A stretch of 64,000 bases of DNA from positions 1 through 64,000 of the forward strand of contig CADBZO010000005.1 in assembly GCA_902799185.1 (NCBI GenBank), read 5' to 3'. This DNA is from an uncultured Bacteroidales bacterium. Its GTDB lineage: Bacteria; Bacteroidota; Bacteroidia; Bacteroidales; Paludibacteraceae. How positions within the stretch are numbered: position 1 is the stretch's first letter; every line of letters begins with the position of its first letter. Positions 15,273-23,413 of this stretch are shown here, in pieces. Below the pieces are notes generated by a model. The model was not told where the DNA came from and did no database searches. It was given only the letters and a program-made list of their open reading frames with translations. The position numbers and the translations under genes were made by a program.

Positions 15273-18104
15273 ATGAAACACAAACTTTTTACCCTATTGC
15301 TCGCTGTAGCAGCCAGCATTGGAACCATGTTCGCCTGGAATTACGAACACGTCCAAATCGGCGATTTGTATTACAACCTCGATGCCACCAATCAAACGGC
15401 TGAAGTTACGTCGCAAAATAGTAGTTCTCCACGTTGGTCAACTACTATTACAACAGCCAATATCCCTGCTTCGGTGGAATGCAATTCTGTGACATACAGC
15501 GTCACAAGCATTGGAGATTATGCTTTCTATCAATGCACCGATTTGACCTCTGTGACGATACCCAACAGCGTTACAAGCATTGGAAAGGATGCTTTCCGTA
15601 ATTGCAGCGGTTTGACCTCTGTAACGATTCCGAATAGCGTCACCAGCATTGGAGATGGGGCTTTTTATGTTTGCACCGGTTTGACCTCTGTGACGATACC
15701 TAATAGCGTCACCAGCATTGGAGATAATGCTTTCGCTTTTTGCCGTGGTTTGACCTCTATTGAGATACCCAATAGCGTCACAAGCATTGGAGATTATACT
15801 TTCTATGGTTGCAGCGGTTTGACTGGCGAATTGGTTATTCCCAATAGCGTCACCAGCATTGGAGTAGCTGCTTTCGCTGGTTGCAGCGGTTTGACCTCTG
15901 TGACCATTCCCAATAGCGTCACCAGCATTGGAAAGAGTGCTTTCGAATATTGCAGCGGTTTGACCTCTGTGACGATTCCCAATAGCGTCACCAGCATTGG
16001 AGGGGATGCTTTCCGTAATTGCAGCGGTTTGACCTCTGTAACGATTCCGAATAGCGTCACCAGCATTGGAGATGGTGCTTTCTATAATGTTCTCAATATT
16101 GTTTACTCAGGAGAAGCAATCGGTTCTCCATGGGGTGCAAAATACGTTAATGGATATGTAGATGGCTACTTAATATATAGTGATGAGTCCAAAACAGAGC
16201 TAATAGCATGTTCCGCGATAGCGATTAGTATTATTTCCATTCCAAATACTGTGACATCCATTGCAGAAAGTGCTTTCTTTGGTTGCAGTGGTCTGACCTC
16301 TATAACTATCCCTAATAGTGTCACAAGCATTGGGAAGAATGCTTTCTCTGGGTGTGGCGGTTTGACCTCAGTGACGATTGGCAACAAGGTTAAAACCATC
16401 GGATACGATGCCTTTCCATATTCTAAAATATCAATTATCAATTTTACGGGAACAATACAAGAATGGTGTAGTAAGTCGTGGTCTCCAACTGCTATATCAA
16501 CTAACTATGAACTTCAGTTAAATGGAGAAGCACAACAGACGATAACTATTCCTGTAGATGTAACATATATGAGAAATGATGCATTTAATGGATGCAAAGC
16601 AACATCAGTTGTTTGGAACGCCAAATATTGTGACTTGTATACTGTTGCTTCATCCTCATCTTCAACTTCAACCTCGTCCACATACTACAATCCATTTGGA
16701 GGAGGTGTGAATTCGTTTGTATTTGGTGAAGAAGTAGAATCTATCCCTGGTTCTTTGTGCTACGGAATGAATATATCTTCTATAGTGATTCCTAATCGTG
16801 TTAAAAGTATCGGTGCATATGCATTTTGTTCTTGCAGTAATCTATCTTCTGCAACGATAGGAGATAGTGTATGTTATATTAGAGATAATGCCTTTGCTAG
16901 TTGTAGAAATTTGACTTCCTTATCTATCCCAAATAGTACAAACTGGATAGGTAACAACGTATTTTATGAGTGTTCACGGCTACTAACCGTATCGTTGGGA
17001 GATAATATTACAAACATCGGCAATTGTGCTTTCCAAAATTGTAGAAACTTAACTTCCATCTCATTACCAGATAGTGTTACCTATCTTGGAGGTGCTGTTT
17101 TTGCCGGTTGTGTCAATCTGGAATCTGTACACCTTTCTTCAAACATTTCTGATATTTATAGAGAAACATTCTCTGGATGCAATAAGTTAGCCTCAATCAA
17201 TCTTCCTAACGGAATTACAAGTATAAGAGATGATGCTTTTAGCAGTTGTAGTTCTTTAACCTCAATCGTTATTCCTAATAGCGTCACAAGTATTGGGGGA
17301 TATGCATTTTCTGGTTGTTCTGCATTGATATCAGCTGAAATCGGCAATGGAGTGAATAAAATCGGATATGATGCGTTTAAAGGTTGTAGCAATTTGCAAA
17401 CACTAACTTTGGGCGAAAATATAACCACATATGGTAGTAGTGCTTTTTCCGATTGCTCTGCTTTAACATCCATATATAATTATAGAAAGACTCCGGTTGC
17501 ATTAAGTGCAGATGTGTTTAAGAATGTTGATTATTTTGCATGTACGCTTTATGTTTTGGAAGGATCGGTAGATATGTACAAGTCTGATCGTTCCAGTTGG
17601 AAGGATTTCTTCTATAATATAGAACCAATTAGTGCAACACAAACTACTACGGGCAATGATATTCTAGTAACTCCGACGGATAATACAGCAAACATTGTAT
17701 GGCCGCAAGTGAATGGAGCGGAAATATATGAATTGGTTATCAAAGACAAGGACGGCAATGTGGTCTGCACGCTGATTTTCAATGCACAAGGCCAGTTAAC
17801 TTCTATCGCTTTTAGTGCTCCTTCGCGCAATAATGTGCCACAACAAACACAAACCGCAGGTTTCGCGTTCACGGTCACGGGACTGAATAGTGGCACAAAC
17901 TATGATTTGGTAATGACATCAAAGAATAGTAATGGGGGAACGATTCAAACAAAAACTGTTTCGTTCACCACTACCGGTAACGCACAAAGTGTAGAGAATA
18001 TTCTAGGTGGAAATGCACAGAGTACAAAAATCTTCCGTAACGGTCAAATCTACATTCTTCGTGGAGAAAAGACTTATACGCTGCAAGGCCAAGAGGTTAA
18101 GTAA
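15273..18104 (+). CDS. BspA-like leucine-rich-repeat surface protein
   Basis: A 943-residue secreted protein. Residues 1-21 are a signal peptide (KLFTLLLAVAASIGTMFA). Residues about 65-760 are LRR_5 repeats with period 23 (SVTIPNSVTSIGDGAF type), interrupted near 280-330 and 390-490 by diverged stretches. Residues about 790-905 look like a fibronectin III domain. The end (KIFRNGQIYILRG, TLQGQEVK) resembles the C-terminal sorting-like tails of Bacteroidales surface proteins and is shared with the protein at 26080. BspA proteins bind host matrix proteins or other bacteria. A strong terminator (18141) follows. Confidence 0.9.
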   Translation: MKHKLFTLLLAVAASIGTMFAWNYEHVQIGDLYYNLDATNQTAEVTSQNSSSPRWSTTITTANIPASVECNSVTYSVTSIGDYAFYQCTDLTSVTIPNSVTSIGKDAFRNCSGLTSVTIPNSVTSIGDGAFYVCTGLTSVTIPNSVTSIGDNAFAFCRGLTSIEIPNSVTSIGDYTFYGCSGLTGELVIPNSVTSIGVAAFAGCSGLTSVTIPNSVTSIGKSAFEYCSGLTSVTIPNSVTSIGGDAFRNCSGLTSVTIPNSVTSIGDGAFYNVLNIVYSGEAIGSPWGAKYVNGYVDGYLIYSDESKTELIACSAIAISIISIPNTVTSIAESAFFGCSGLTSITIPNSVTSIGKNAFSGCGGLTSVTIGNKVKTIGYDAFPYSKISIINFTGTIQEWCSKSWSPTAISTNYELQLNGEAQQTITIPVDVTYMRNDAFNGCKATSVVWNAKYCDLYTVASSSSSTSTSSTYYNPFGGGVNSFVFGEEVESIPGSLCYGMNISSIVIPNRVKSIGAYAFCSCSNLSSATIGDSVCYIRDNAFASCRNLTSLSIPNSTNWIGNNVFYECSRLLTVSLGDNITNIGNCAFQNCRNLTSISLPDSVTYLGGAVFAGCVNLESVHLSSNISDIYRETFSGCNKLASINLPNGITSIRDDAFSSCSSLTSIVIPNSVTSIGGYAFSGCSALISAEIGNGVNKIGYDAFKGCSNLQTLTLGENITTYGSSAFSDCSALTSIYNYRKTPVALSADVFKNVDYFACTLYVLEGSVDMYKSDRSSWKDFFYNIEPISATQTTTGNDILVTPTDNTANIVWPQVNGAEIYELVIKDKDGNVVCTLIFNAQGQLTSIAFSAPSRNNVPQQTQTAGFAFTVTGLNSGTNYDLVMTSKNSNGGTIQTKTVSFTTTGNAQSVENILGGNAQSTKIFRNGQIYILRGEKTYTLQGQEVK
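15484..16090 (+). repeat. Near-identical 69-bp repeats coding for LRR units
   Basis: Nine successive units of about 69 bp code for the first LRR block. Two stretches of 71 bp (15588-15658 and 16005-16075) are identical and lie 417 bp apart, a multiple of three, so recombination between them would remove or add 139 residues in frame. Confidence 0.85.
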
Positions 18105-18140
18105 AGTGACTAAGTGACGATGTACGATGTACAAAGTGAG

Positions 18141-18175
18141 CAGGCGGGCGCAGATTGAATTGCCCGCCTGTTTGC
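18141..18175 (+). terminator. Terminator of the BspA-like gene
   Basis: CAGGCGGGC / GCCCGCCTG, a perfect 9-bp stem with 12-nt loop, then TTTG, 37 bp after the stop codon. The sequence between stop and stem is a GTGAC/GTACAAAG-type word repeat. Confidence 0.8.
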
Positions 18176-18184
18176 ATTATAGGC

Positions 18185-18199
18185 GAATCTAATAATCGG
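18185..18199 (+). repeat. Dispersed motif copy 4
   Basis: GAATCT-AATAATCGG, one T shorter than the consensus, 14 bp after the terminator of the BspA-like gene. Confidence 0.55.
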
Positions 18200-18465
18200 G
18201 TACATTAGGCGGAGGTGGTTAGGTGCTCCGCTATTGTTCTGATTGTACTATTCTCATATCGTTCTCGGAACATGGTCCCGTGATGGTCGCGTTCTCGACA
18301 CAAAAGTCGAATCACGTCGTCCATCCTCTCGGTCGGCTTAGGCTCCCCGCCAGCCTTCCCTTTTCCGACTGCCAAGTCAAGGCAGTCGTCCAGGTCCTGT
18401 CCTAATCCGTATATTTATACGGAACGATTACTACCTATTATAACATTTGTTCGGCGCAATTTGTG

Positions 18466-18481
18466 GAATCTTAATAATCGG
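18466..18481 (+). repeat. Dispersed motif copy 5 (GAATCTTAATAATCGG)
   Basis: Exact copy, followed at once by the inverted repeat ATATTCG/CGAATAT. Confidence 0.65.
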
Positions 18482-18630
18482 ATATTCGTTTCTGGCGAAT
18501 ATGTCAATAGTGTACAGCACTTGCCTCCGACTTTACTCGCAGATTACTCTTACTTGCCTCCGATAAGTATATTGTAAGCTATTGAAAATAAGGGATATAA
18601 GGAATGCTGTTAATCGGATGCATAATTTGC

Positions 18631-18646
18631 GAATCTTAATAATCGG
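18631..18646 (+). repeat. Dispersed motif copy 6 (GAATCTTAATAATCGG)
   Basis: Exact copy, followed by CAA and the inverted repeat TTACGGACG/CGTCCGTAA. Confidence 0.65.
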
Positions 18647-18824
18647 CAATTACGGACGGGAAAGACATCCTACAGAGACGTCCGTAATGGTAACGAGATG
18701 CGAACGGGAATGACTGCTAATTATACACTAAATACACGCATAATATATGCTAAATCTATGAAAAGTTTTTTTATTTGAACTCTTTGTTGTACTTTTGCAC
18801 CGTGAATGAAAAAATAATAGTTTT

Positions 18825-19070
18825 ATGAAAGTACAACATTTCCCAAACACCCGCACGTTTACGTTGCGACCATCGTTCAAGGCAATCAAGCAAGTTGCCC
18901 GATTCGGTTATCCATACAAAATAGAGGTTGTTGGTCTCGCTTATGAAACGAGCACTACCACTTCCGAAAACACCGAATTGGACCGCGAATGGTTTGTAAT
19001 CAGCGAGAATCCGCATGTGCTTTATTCCCGCCGTTTCGTAGAACAAAATTATGAGGAGGAAACAGTATGA
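18825..19070 (+). CDS. Small protein of unknown function, coupled to a Sel1 protein
   Basis: An 81-residue soluble protein with a basic N-terminal half and an acidic end. A TACTTTTG box (18790-18797) sits 27 bp before the ATG. Its stop overlaps the start of the next gene (ATGA), so the two are probably partners. No family recognised. Confidence 0.6.
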   Translation: MKVQHFPNTRTFTLRPSFKAIKQVARFGYPYKIEVVGLAYETSTTTSENTELDREWFVISENPHVLYSRRFVEQNYEEETV

Positions 19071-19888
19071 GTTGCAGAATAATCCCCAAAGTGATCTTTG
19101 ACAGCCTTTTGAAATATGCCCAAGAAGGCAATGCGGAGTGCCAGAACTATATCGGCTATTATATTATAGAAGGAGAAACACCGGATGATGTAGAGATCCA
19201 CGAAGACCCGATTGAGCTGATTCGTCAGTCTGCCGAGAAAGGTTGGCCGGCTGCGCAGTACAACCTCGGTTTGCTCTATGAGCAAGGCTATTATGTAGAG
19301 GAAGATGGAACGAAAGCTTTTGAGTGGTATTCCATGGCGGCTAAGCAAGGCTGCACGGAAGGCATGACCTCTGTCGGAATGTGCTATTACCAAGGCATCG
19401 GCGTCACGCCCGATTTGGACAAAGCGCTTGCATGGCTTAACAAAGCAGCCGTTTCGAAAGATGCTCGCGCCCAACTCCTTTTGGCGGAGATCTATGCCAA
19501 GGATAATCGTTGTAAAAACAAGGACAAAGCGTTGTTCTGGTTTTGCGAGGCAGCGAAGCATGATCCGATTCGCGATGCCGAACTGAAGCAGTTCGTGCTT
19601 GTGCCGCCGTATTATGACCAGTTACCGCCGGAGTCGATGTCTATCAACCTCCAAGATCTGCGCGTGGATGAAGAAGCAGATTGGTATCCGCCTTACCCCA
19701 ATCCGATGACGGAAGAGGAATTTGCTGCTTTGTTAGAAAAAGCCAAGGCAGGAGATGTGCCCGCTATGTGTCATGTAGCCGACTGCTACAAAGTCGGAAA
19801 TGGCACCGAAGTAAATGTGGAGCAACTGATCTATTGGGGCAACCGCTATTTGGATGCTATCCACGGAGAAACACCTCACGAAGAATAA
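19067..19888 (+). CDS. Sel1-like repeat (SLR) protein
   Basis: A 273-residue protein with at least four Sel1-type helix pairs, for example WPAAQYNLGLLYEQGY near 64, CTEGMTSVGMCYYQGIGV near 101, ARAQLLLAEIYAKDN near 139 and VPAMCHVADCYKVGNG near 232. The consensus Ala, Leu, Gly and Tyr positions are present. Such repeats are protein-interaction scaffolds. There is no signal peptide, so it is probably cytosolic. It overlaps the upstream small gene by four bases and is followed by a terminator. The partner is unknown. Confidence 0.85.
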   Translation: MSCRIIPKVIFDSLLKYAQEGNAECQNYIGYYIIEGETPDDVEIHEDPIELIRQSAEKGWPAAQYNLGLLYEQGYYVEEDGTKAFEWYSMAAKQGCTEGMTSVGMCYYQGIGVTPDLDKALAWLNKAAVSKDARAQLLLAEIYAKDNRCKNKDKALFWFCEAAKHDPIRDAELKQFVLVPPYYDQLPPESMSINLQDLRVDEEADWYPPYPNPMTEEEFAALLEKAKAGDVPAMCHVADCYKVGNGTEVNVEQLIYWGNRYLDAIHGETPHEE

Positions 19889-19895
19889 AAATCCT

Positions 19896-19928
19896 TCTCC
19901 TATGCATTTTTTGTGTGGGAGATTTTTT
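19896..19928 (+). terminator. Terminator of the Sel1 pair
   Basis: TCTCC / GGGAGA stem with a 16-nt loop followed by seven T. The T-run merges into the promoter of the next gene (TACTTTTG at 19947-19954). Confidence 0.7.
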
Positions 19929-20000
19929 TATTTGAAAGAAAAGCAGTACTTTTGCATCGTCAAAAGAAAAAGAAGTTTAATATTAAAATTTTTGTAAGAA

Positions 20001-20861
20001 ATGGTAGATTTTAATGCAATTCAGGAACAGAAAAAAAATTTTGGAATGATGGTATTAGAGAATCCACTCAAAGAATGGAAAAGTGTATTTGGCTTTGGGT
20101 ATGATGAGGATTTGAAACCAATTGAGCCAAAATCATGCTTGCCGGAACCCAAAGAAGGCGTGTATCGTACTGAATTCGATAAAATATACTCCAAACCGAA
20201 GCCAAATCCATACAAAGGCTTAAACGAAAAAGACAAAAAATATGTCTTTGAATTTACAGAACCAATTTGGCCGAACGATCATGCGCACATTTGCCATAAT
20301 TTTTCATTTGGTCAAGTGCGAATAGATAAATATCCGCCTTATATCTATTCCACATTCAAAATCTCTCCTGCTGTGTATGATCAGGACTGGGTAAATGCTA
20401 TTAATGAATTGGAGGCCATCGTAACGATGGGAGATATGAATGGTGTTTACACGAAGGAAGGAGCCGGCAATATATGTAACGGTCTGTTTTATCTTTCTTT
20501 CCTAAAATCACAAGTGATGGTTATGCCATTAAATGCCGCCTTTATCAAGAATGCTCAGCTTAAAGAAGGTGTTATTTCTATCGATGATCTTGGCGTGTAT
20601 TGTCCTTGTTATGATTTTGCAGGTTGTATTCGTCCTGCTGTTCTGCTTGATTTGAATGCTATTCGTAACTTTGCATCAAAAGAGAAAAAGGATGTAAAAG
20701 AACTTTATAAATATACTTTGCTCAAATTGTTTGCCTATGCGTATCAAGACCCGACGAATACAATTGACGAAACAGGAGCCTTTGTCAAAAAGGAATGGAA
20801 TCCTTCTTTCTCTTATGACGAGCAGGAAGCAAATGAGTTTGTAAAGAAATACTTACCTTAA
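20001..20861 (+). CDS. Protein of unknown function (286 aa)
   Basis: A soluble 286-residue protein with no signal peptide or membrane segment. Aromatic-rich centre (HAHICHNFSFGQVR near 93; YPPYIYSTFKI near 113) and a CPCYDFAGC cluster near 205 that could bind a metal. I do not recognise a family. It has its own promoter (TACTTTTG at 19947) and no visible terminator. Composition is AT-rich like its neighbours in this accessory stretch. Confidence 0.65.
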   Translation: MVDFNAIQEQKKNFGMMVLENPLKEWKSVFGFGYDEDLKPIEPKSCLPEPKEGVYRTEFDKIYSKPKPNPYKGLNEKDKKYVFEFTEPIWPNDHAHICHNFSFGQVRIDKYPPYIYSTFKISPAVYDQDWVNAINELEAIVTMGDMNGVYTKEGAGNICNGLFYLSFLKSQVMVMPLNAAFIKNAQLKEGVISIDDLGVYCPCYDFAGCIRPAVLLDLNAIRNFASKEKKDVKELYKYTLLKLFAYAYQDPTNTIDETGAFVKKEWNPSFSYDEQEANEFVKKYLP

Positions 20862-20892
20862 GATGCAATAAAATACAAAAATAGAATTTCTA

Positions 20893-20924
20893 TTTGCATA
20901 TTTGCTAAAAAAGTAGTATCTTTG
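20893..20924 (+). promoter_or_regulatory. Promoter of the 21011 gene
   Basis: TTTG (20893-20896) and TATCTTTG (20917-20924) are 20 bp apart. The leader to the ATG at 21011 is about 80 nt. Confidence 0.75.
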
Positions 20925-21010
20925 CAACGAATTTTGAGGGAAAACAATAATATAGTAAAACTTTAAAATCTAATAATAGGAGCCTCCGATACCTTAGTTC
21001 GGAATTGGTT

Positions 21011-21817
21011 ATGGATAAGAATTTAAAAGATGCAATTGTCGAAGCTGTAAAAAAGAATGCTATTCATATAGTATCCCATGTTACTCGTAATATGACAACC
21101 AATAAAAATAATCATGGTCATATAAATGATTTTCAAAATGGAGTGCTTGAATCCTTGAAAACGCAGTACAATAACATATGGAAGAAAGAGCAGAAAAAAA
21201 ACGGAAAGAAGTTTCATGATTCTATTGATATTCTTGGGAAAATTCCAGGTCGAAATTGTATTATTGAAATAGATGCCGTCCGCCATGACCAAATAGCCGC
21301 AAAATTTGTATCAAGACTTGCTTTGTGGGGATTGGATGACGAACCGATTGACTACGTTGCTATACTATATGATAGTACACAAAAGAGCGGTCCACAAAGC
21401 GCAAAAAAATATGTTGGGTATATACATGATATCTTAAAAAAAATTAATCCTGATTCTTCTCTCTTCGGCATTTATGTGGATGAAAATGAAAAGGTGGAAA
21501 TATGGGATTTTGAAGAAAAGAAATATCGTATTTTGGGCGATGCGCATGATTATGATGACATGAACAAATGCGCAAGAGCTGCTGTTAAGCTTTTCATTCA
21601 GAATAATCCCATCACATTTACAGAATTACAAGAAAAATTTGGACGTATTGGCAGATACCCATCATATATCTTTCCCGAAGAAGGAGGAAGCAGAGCTAGA
21701 AAGATTGATTCGCCAACTGCAGACGGAAAGGACGTATATGTTTATTCTCAATTCCGTTCGAGTAACTGGGAACAATTTGTTGAAGTATGTAAGAAAAATG
21801 GAATCAGTATAGAATAG
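21011..21817 (+). CDS. Protein of unknown function, possible nuclease fold
   Basis: A 268-residue soluble protein. SIDILGKIPGRNCIIEIDAVRHDQIAAKF (about residues 73-101) shows an Asp, then a strand with Glu-x-Asp, then a helix with Gln, loosely like a PD-(D/E)xK core, followed by alternating strands (DYVAILYDST). That reading is weak because the Lys is Asp. The ATG at 21011 is preferred to a TTG six bases upstream. It lies between unknown genes and a DUF2779 nuclease in an accessory region, so a defence role is possible but not shown. Confidence 0.6.
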   Translation: MDKNLKDAIVEAVKKNAIHIVSHVTRNMTTNKNNHGHINDFQNGVLESLKTQYNNIWKKEQKKNGKKFHDSIDILGKIPGRNCIIEIDAVRHDQIAAKFVSRLALWGLDDEPIDYVAILYDSTQKSGPQSAKKYVGYIHDILKKINPDSSLFGIYVDENEKVEIWDFEEKKYRILGDAHDYDDMNKCARAAVKLFIQNNPITFTELQEKFGRIGRYPSYIFPEEGGSRARKIDSPTADGKDVYVYSQFRSSNWEQFVEVCKKNGISIE

Positions 21818-21843
21818 GTCATTAATCATAAAAATATTTCTCC

Positions 21844-23355
21844 ATGAACCTCTCAAAATCACGATATGTAGCGTTTCGGCAATGTCCGAAATTGCTGTGG
21901 CTGAGTATCAATAAGCCGGAAGAAGCAGCTGAAGCGGATGAGTCGCGGATGGCTGCTGGAATAGCGGTGGGCAACTTAGCAAAGGGCTATTTCGGCGCAT
22001 ACCAAGAAGCGACAGTTGCCAAAACGAATGGCAGTTTGGATATTCCCGCTATGATTGAGCGCACGAAAACGCTCATGGCAGATGCTTCGGTAGATACGAT
22101 TTGCGAAGCGGCATTTTTGACAGATGGCTGTTACTGCGCTGTGGATTTGCTGCATCGCGAAAAAGGAGGATGGGCGATATATGAAGTGAAGAGTTCGTCC
22201 GGAGACGATACTAAAGACCCGGATGAGGTGTATATCATGGATATCGCTTATCAGCGGTTTGTATTGGAGCAATGCGGAGTAAAAATCACCGGAACGTACC
22301 TGATGCGGTTGGACAGAAACTATGTCCTGCAAGGAAATTTGGACACAAAAGCGCTGTTCTATATCGATGACGAGAAGAATCCGGTAAGTGCTGAGTATCC
22401 GAAGGTGGCACCTAACTGCGCGAAAGCAAAAGAAATACTTTCCTTGACTACCGAACCGGACAAAGACTTACATGAAGGATGCAATGCGCCTTACGAATGT
22501 GCATTCAAGGCGTATTGTATGAAAGCACATAATGTACCTTCGCCAAGCGTGTTTGATCTATACCGAATGAGTTGGAAAAAAGCGTTGGAGATGTACCAAA
22601 ACGGCAAGGTTAGTTTTGAATCTCTGCGAGACGAAAAGGCTATCAATGAGCATCAACGGATGCAGATAGAACGCACCTTAAAGAATATGGATTTTATTGA
22701 CAAAGATACCATCCGCGCTTTTTTAGCAACGCTCAAATATCCCATTTATCAACTTGACTTTGAGACCGTTCAGCCTGCTATACCTGTTTATCAAGACACG
22801 CATCCTTACCAACAGGTTCCAACGCAGTACTCTCTGCATATTCAGCCTTCTGCTTTCGGCGAATGTGAGCATCTTGAGTTCTTGGCAGATGCCAGAAGTG
22901 AGAACCCTATGCGCGAAGTGGCGGAGCAATTATGCCATGATATACCGACAAATGTGATGGTCATGGCATACAACGCAAGTTTTGAGAAAGGTCGCATCAA
23001 AGAGATGGCAGAAGCTTTTCCGGATCTGCGAAACCATCTGCTGGCTATTCATGAGAATGTAGTCGATTTGCTGGTTCCTTTCCGTAATTGGGCATATTAT
23101 CGTCCGGCTATGAACGGATCATTTAGTATCAAGAAAGTGCTACCGGCTCTTTTCCCCGATGACCCGACCTTAGATTATCATAACTTATCCGGCTGTGTGC
23201 ATAACGGCGGCGAAGCGATGGATATCTTTCCGAAGATGCGGGATATGGAAGGTCAAGAACTGGCAGACACACGCGAATCGCTTCTTCGCTACTGCGAATT
23301 GGATACATGGTCCATGGTCGTCGTGTTAAGAAAACTATACGAAGTGTCCAAATAG
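21844..23355 (+). CDS. DUF2779 protein: Cas4/RecB-like nuclease fused to a DEDD exonuclease-like domain
   Basis: A 503-residue protein. The N-terminal half is RecB/Cas4-like: Cys14, YEVKSSS near 113 (catalytic Glu-x-Lys), and a Cys cluster CNAPYECAFKAYC near 213, which with Cys14 could hold a [4Fe-4S] cluster. The C-terminal half is the DUF2779 domain with an RNase-H-like exonuclease pattern: LDFETV near 305 (Asp, Glu), AYNASFEKGR near 375 and YCELDTW near 483 (Asp). The protein probably degrades or processes DNA. The gene follows the 21011 gene by 26 bp and is probably co-transcribed with it. Confidence 0.88.
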   Translation: MNLSKSRYVAFRQCPKLLWLSINKPEEAAEADESRMAAGIAVGNLAKGYFGAYQEATVAKTNGSLDIPAMIERTKTLMADASVDTICEAAFLTDGCYCAVDLLHREKGGWAIYEVKSSSGDDTKDPDEVYIMDIAYQRFVLEQCGVKITGTYLMRLDRNYVLQGNLDTKALFYIDDEKNPVSAEYPKVAPNCAKAKEILSLTTEPDKDLHEGCNAPYECAFKAYCMKAHNVPSPSVFDLYRMSWKKALEMYQNGKVSFESLRDEKAINEHQRMQIERTLKNMDFIDKDTIRAFLATLKYPIYQLDFETVQPAIPVYQDTHPYQQVPTQYSLHIQPSAFGECEHLEFLADARSENPMREVAEQLCHDIPTNVMVMAYNASFEKGRIKEMAEAFPDLRNHLLAIHENVVDLLVPFRNWAYYRPAMNGSFSIKKVLPALFPDDPTLDYHNLSGCVHNGGEAMDIFPKMRDMEGQELADTRESLLRYCELDTWSMVVVLRKLYEVSK

Positions 23356-23374
23356 TAAGACCCGACTTACCAAG

Positions 23375-23413
23375 CCCGTCTCATCAGCAGAAGCCGATGG
23401 GACGGGTTTGTTT
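23375..23413 (+). terminator. Terminator of the DUF2779 gene
   Basis: CCCGTCTCATC / GATGGGACGGG stem followed by TTTGTTTTTTG. The stop codon of the convergent AAA gene lies inside this hairpin. Confidence 0.85.

Larger units (their letters stand above)
18176..18773. other. Gene-poor stretch with three copies of the dispersed motif
   Basis: About 600 bp with copies of GAATCTTAATAATCGG at 18185 (one T short), 18466 and 18631. Each is followed by a short inverted repeat: GCGGAG/CTCCGC, ATATTCG/CGAATAT (18483-18503) and TTACGGACG/CGTCCGTAA (18650-18687). A word CTTGCCTCCGA occurs twice near 18520-18565. A 60-codon frame at 18223 has no ribosome site or protein-like composition. I see no convincing gene. 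Confidence 0.6.

Noticed and set aside
15560..16090. Regular direct repeats that might be taken for a CRISPR array.
   Set aside because: They are 69-bp units translated in frame as 23-residue leucine-rich repeats, with no unique spacers and no cas genes nearby.
18223..18405. A 60-codon frame downstream of the BspA-like gene.
   Set aside because: No ribosome site or promoter; low-complexity composition; lies between copies of a dispersed motif.
3236..18646. Reading the GAATCTTAATAATCGG sites as integron attC sites of a cassette array.
   Set aside because: No RYYYAAC/GTTRRRY ends, no integrase, and core genes (ispG, tRNA-Lys) as well as minus-strand genes lie between copies.
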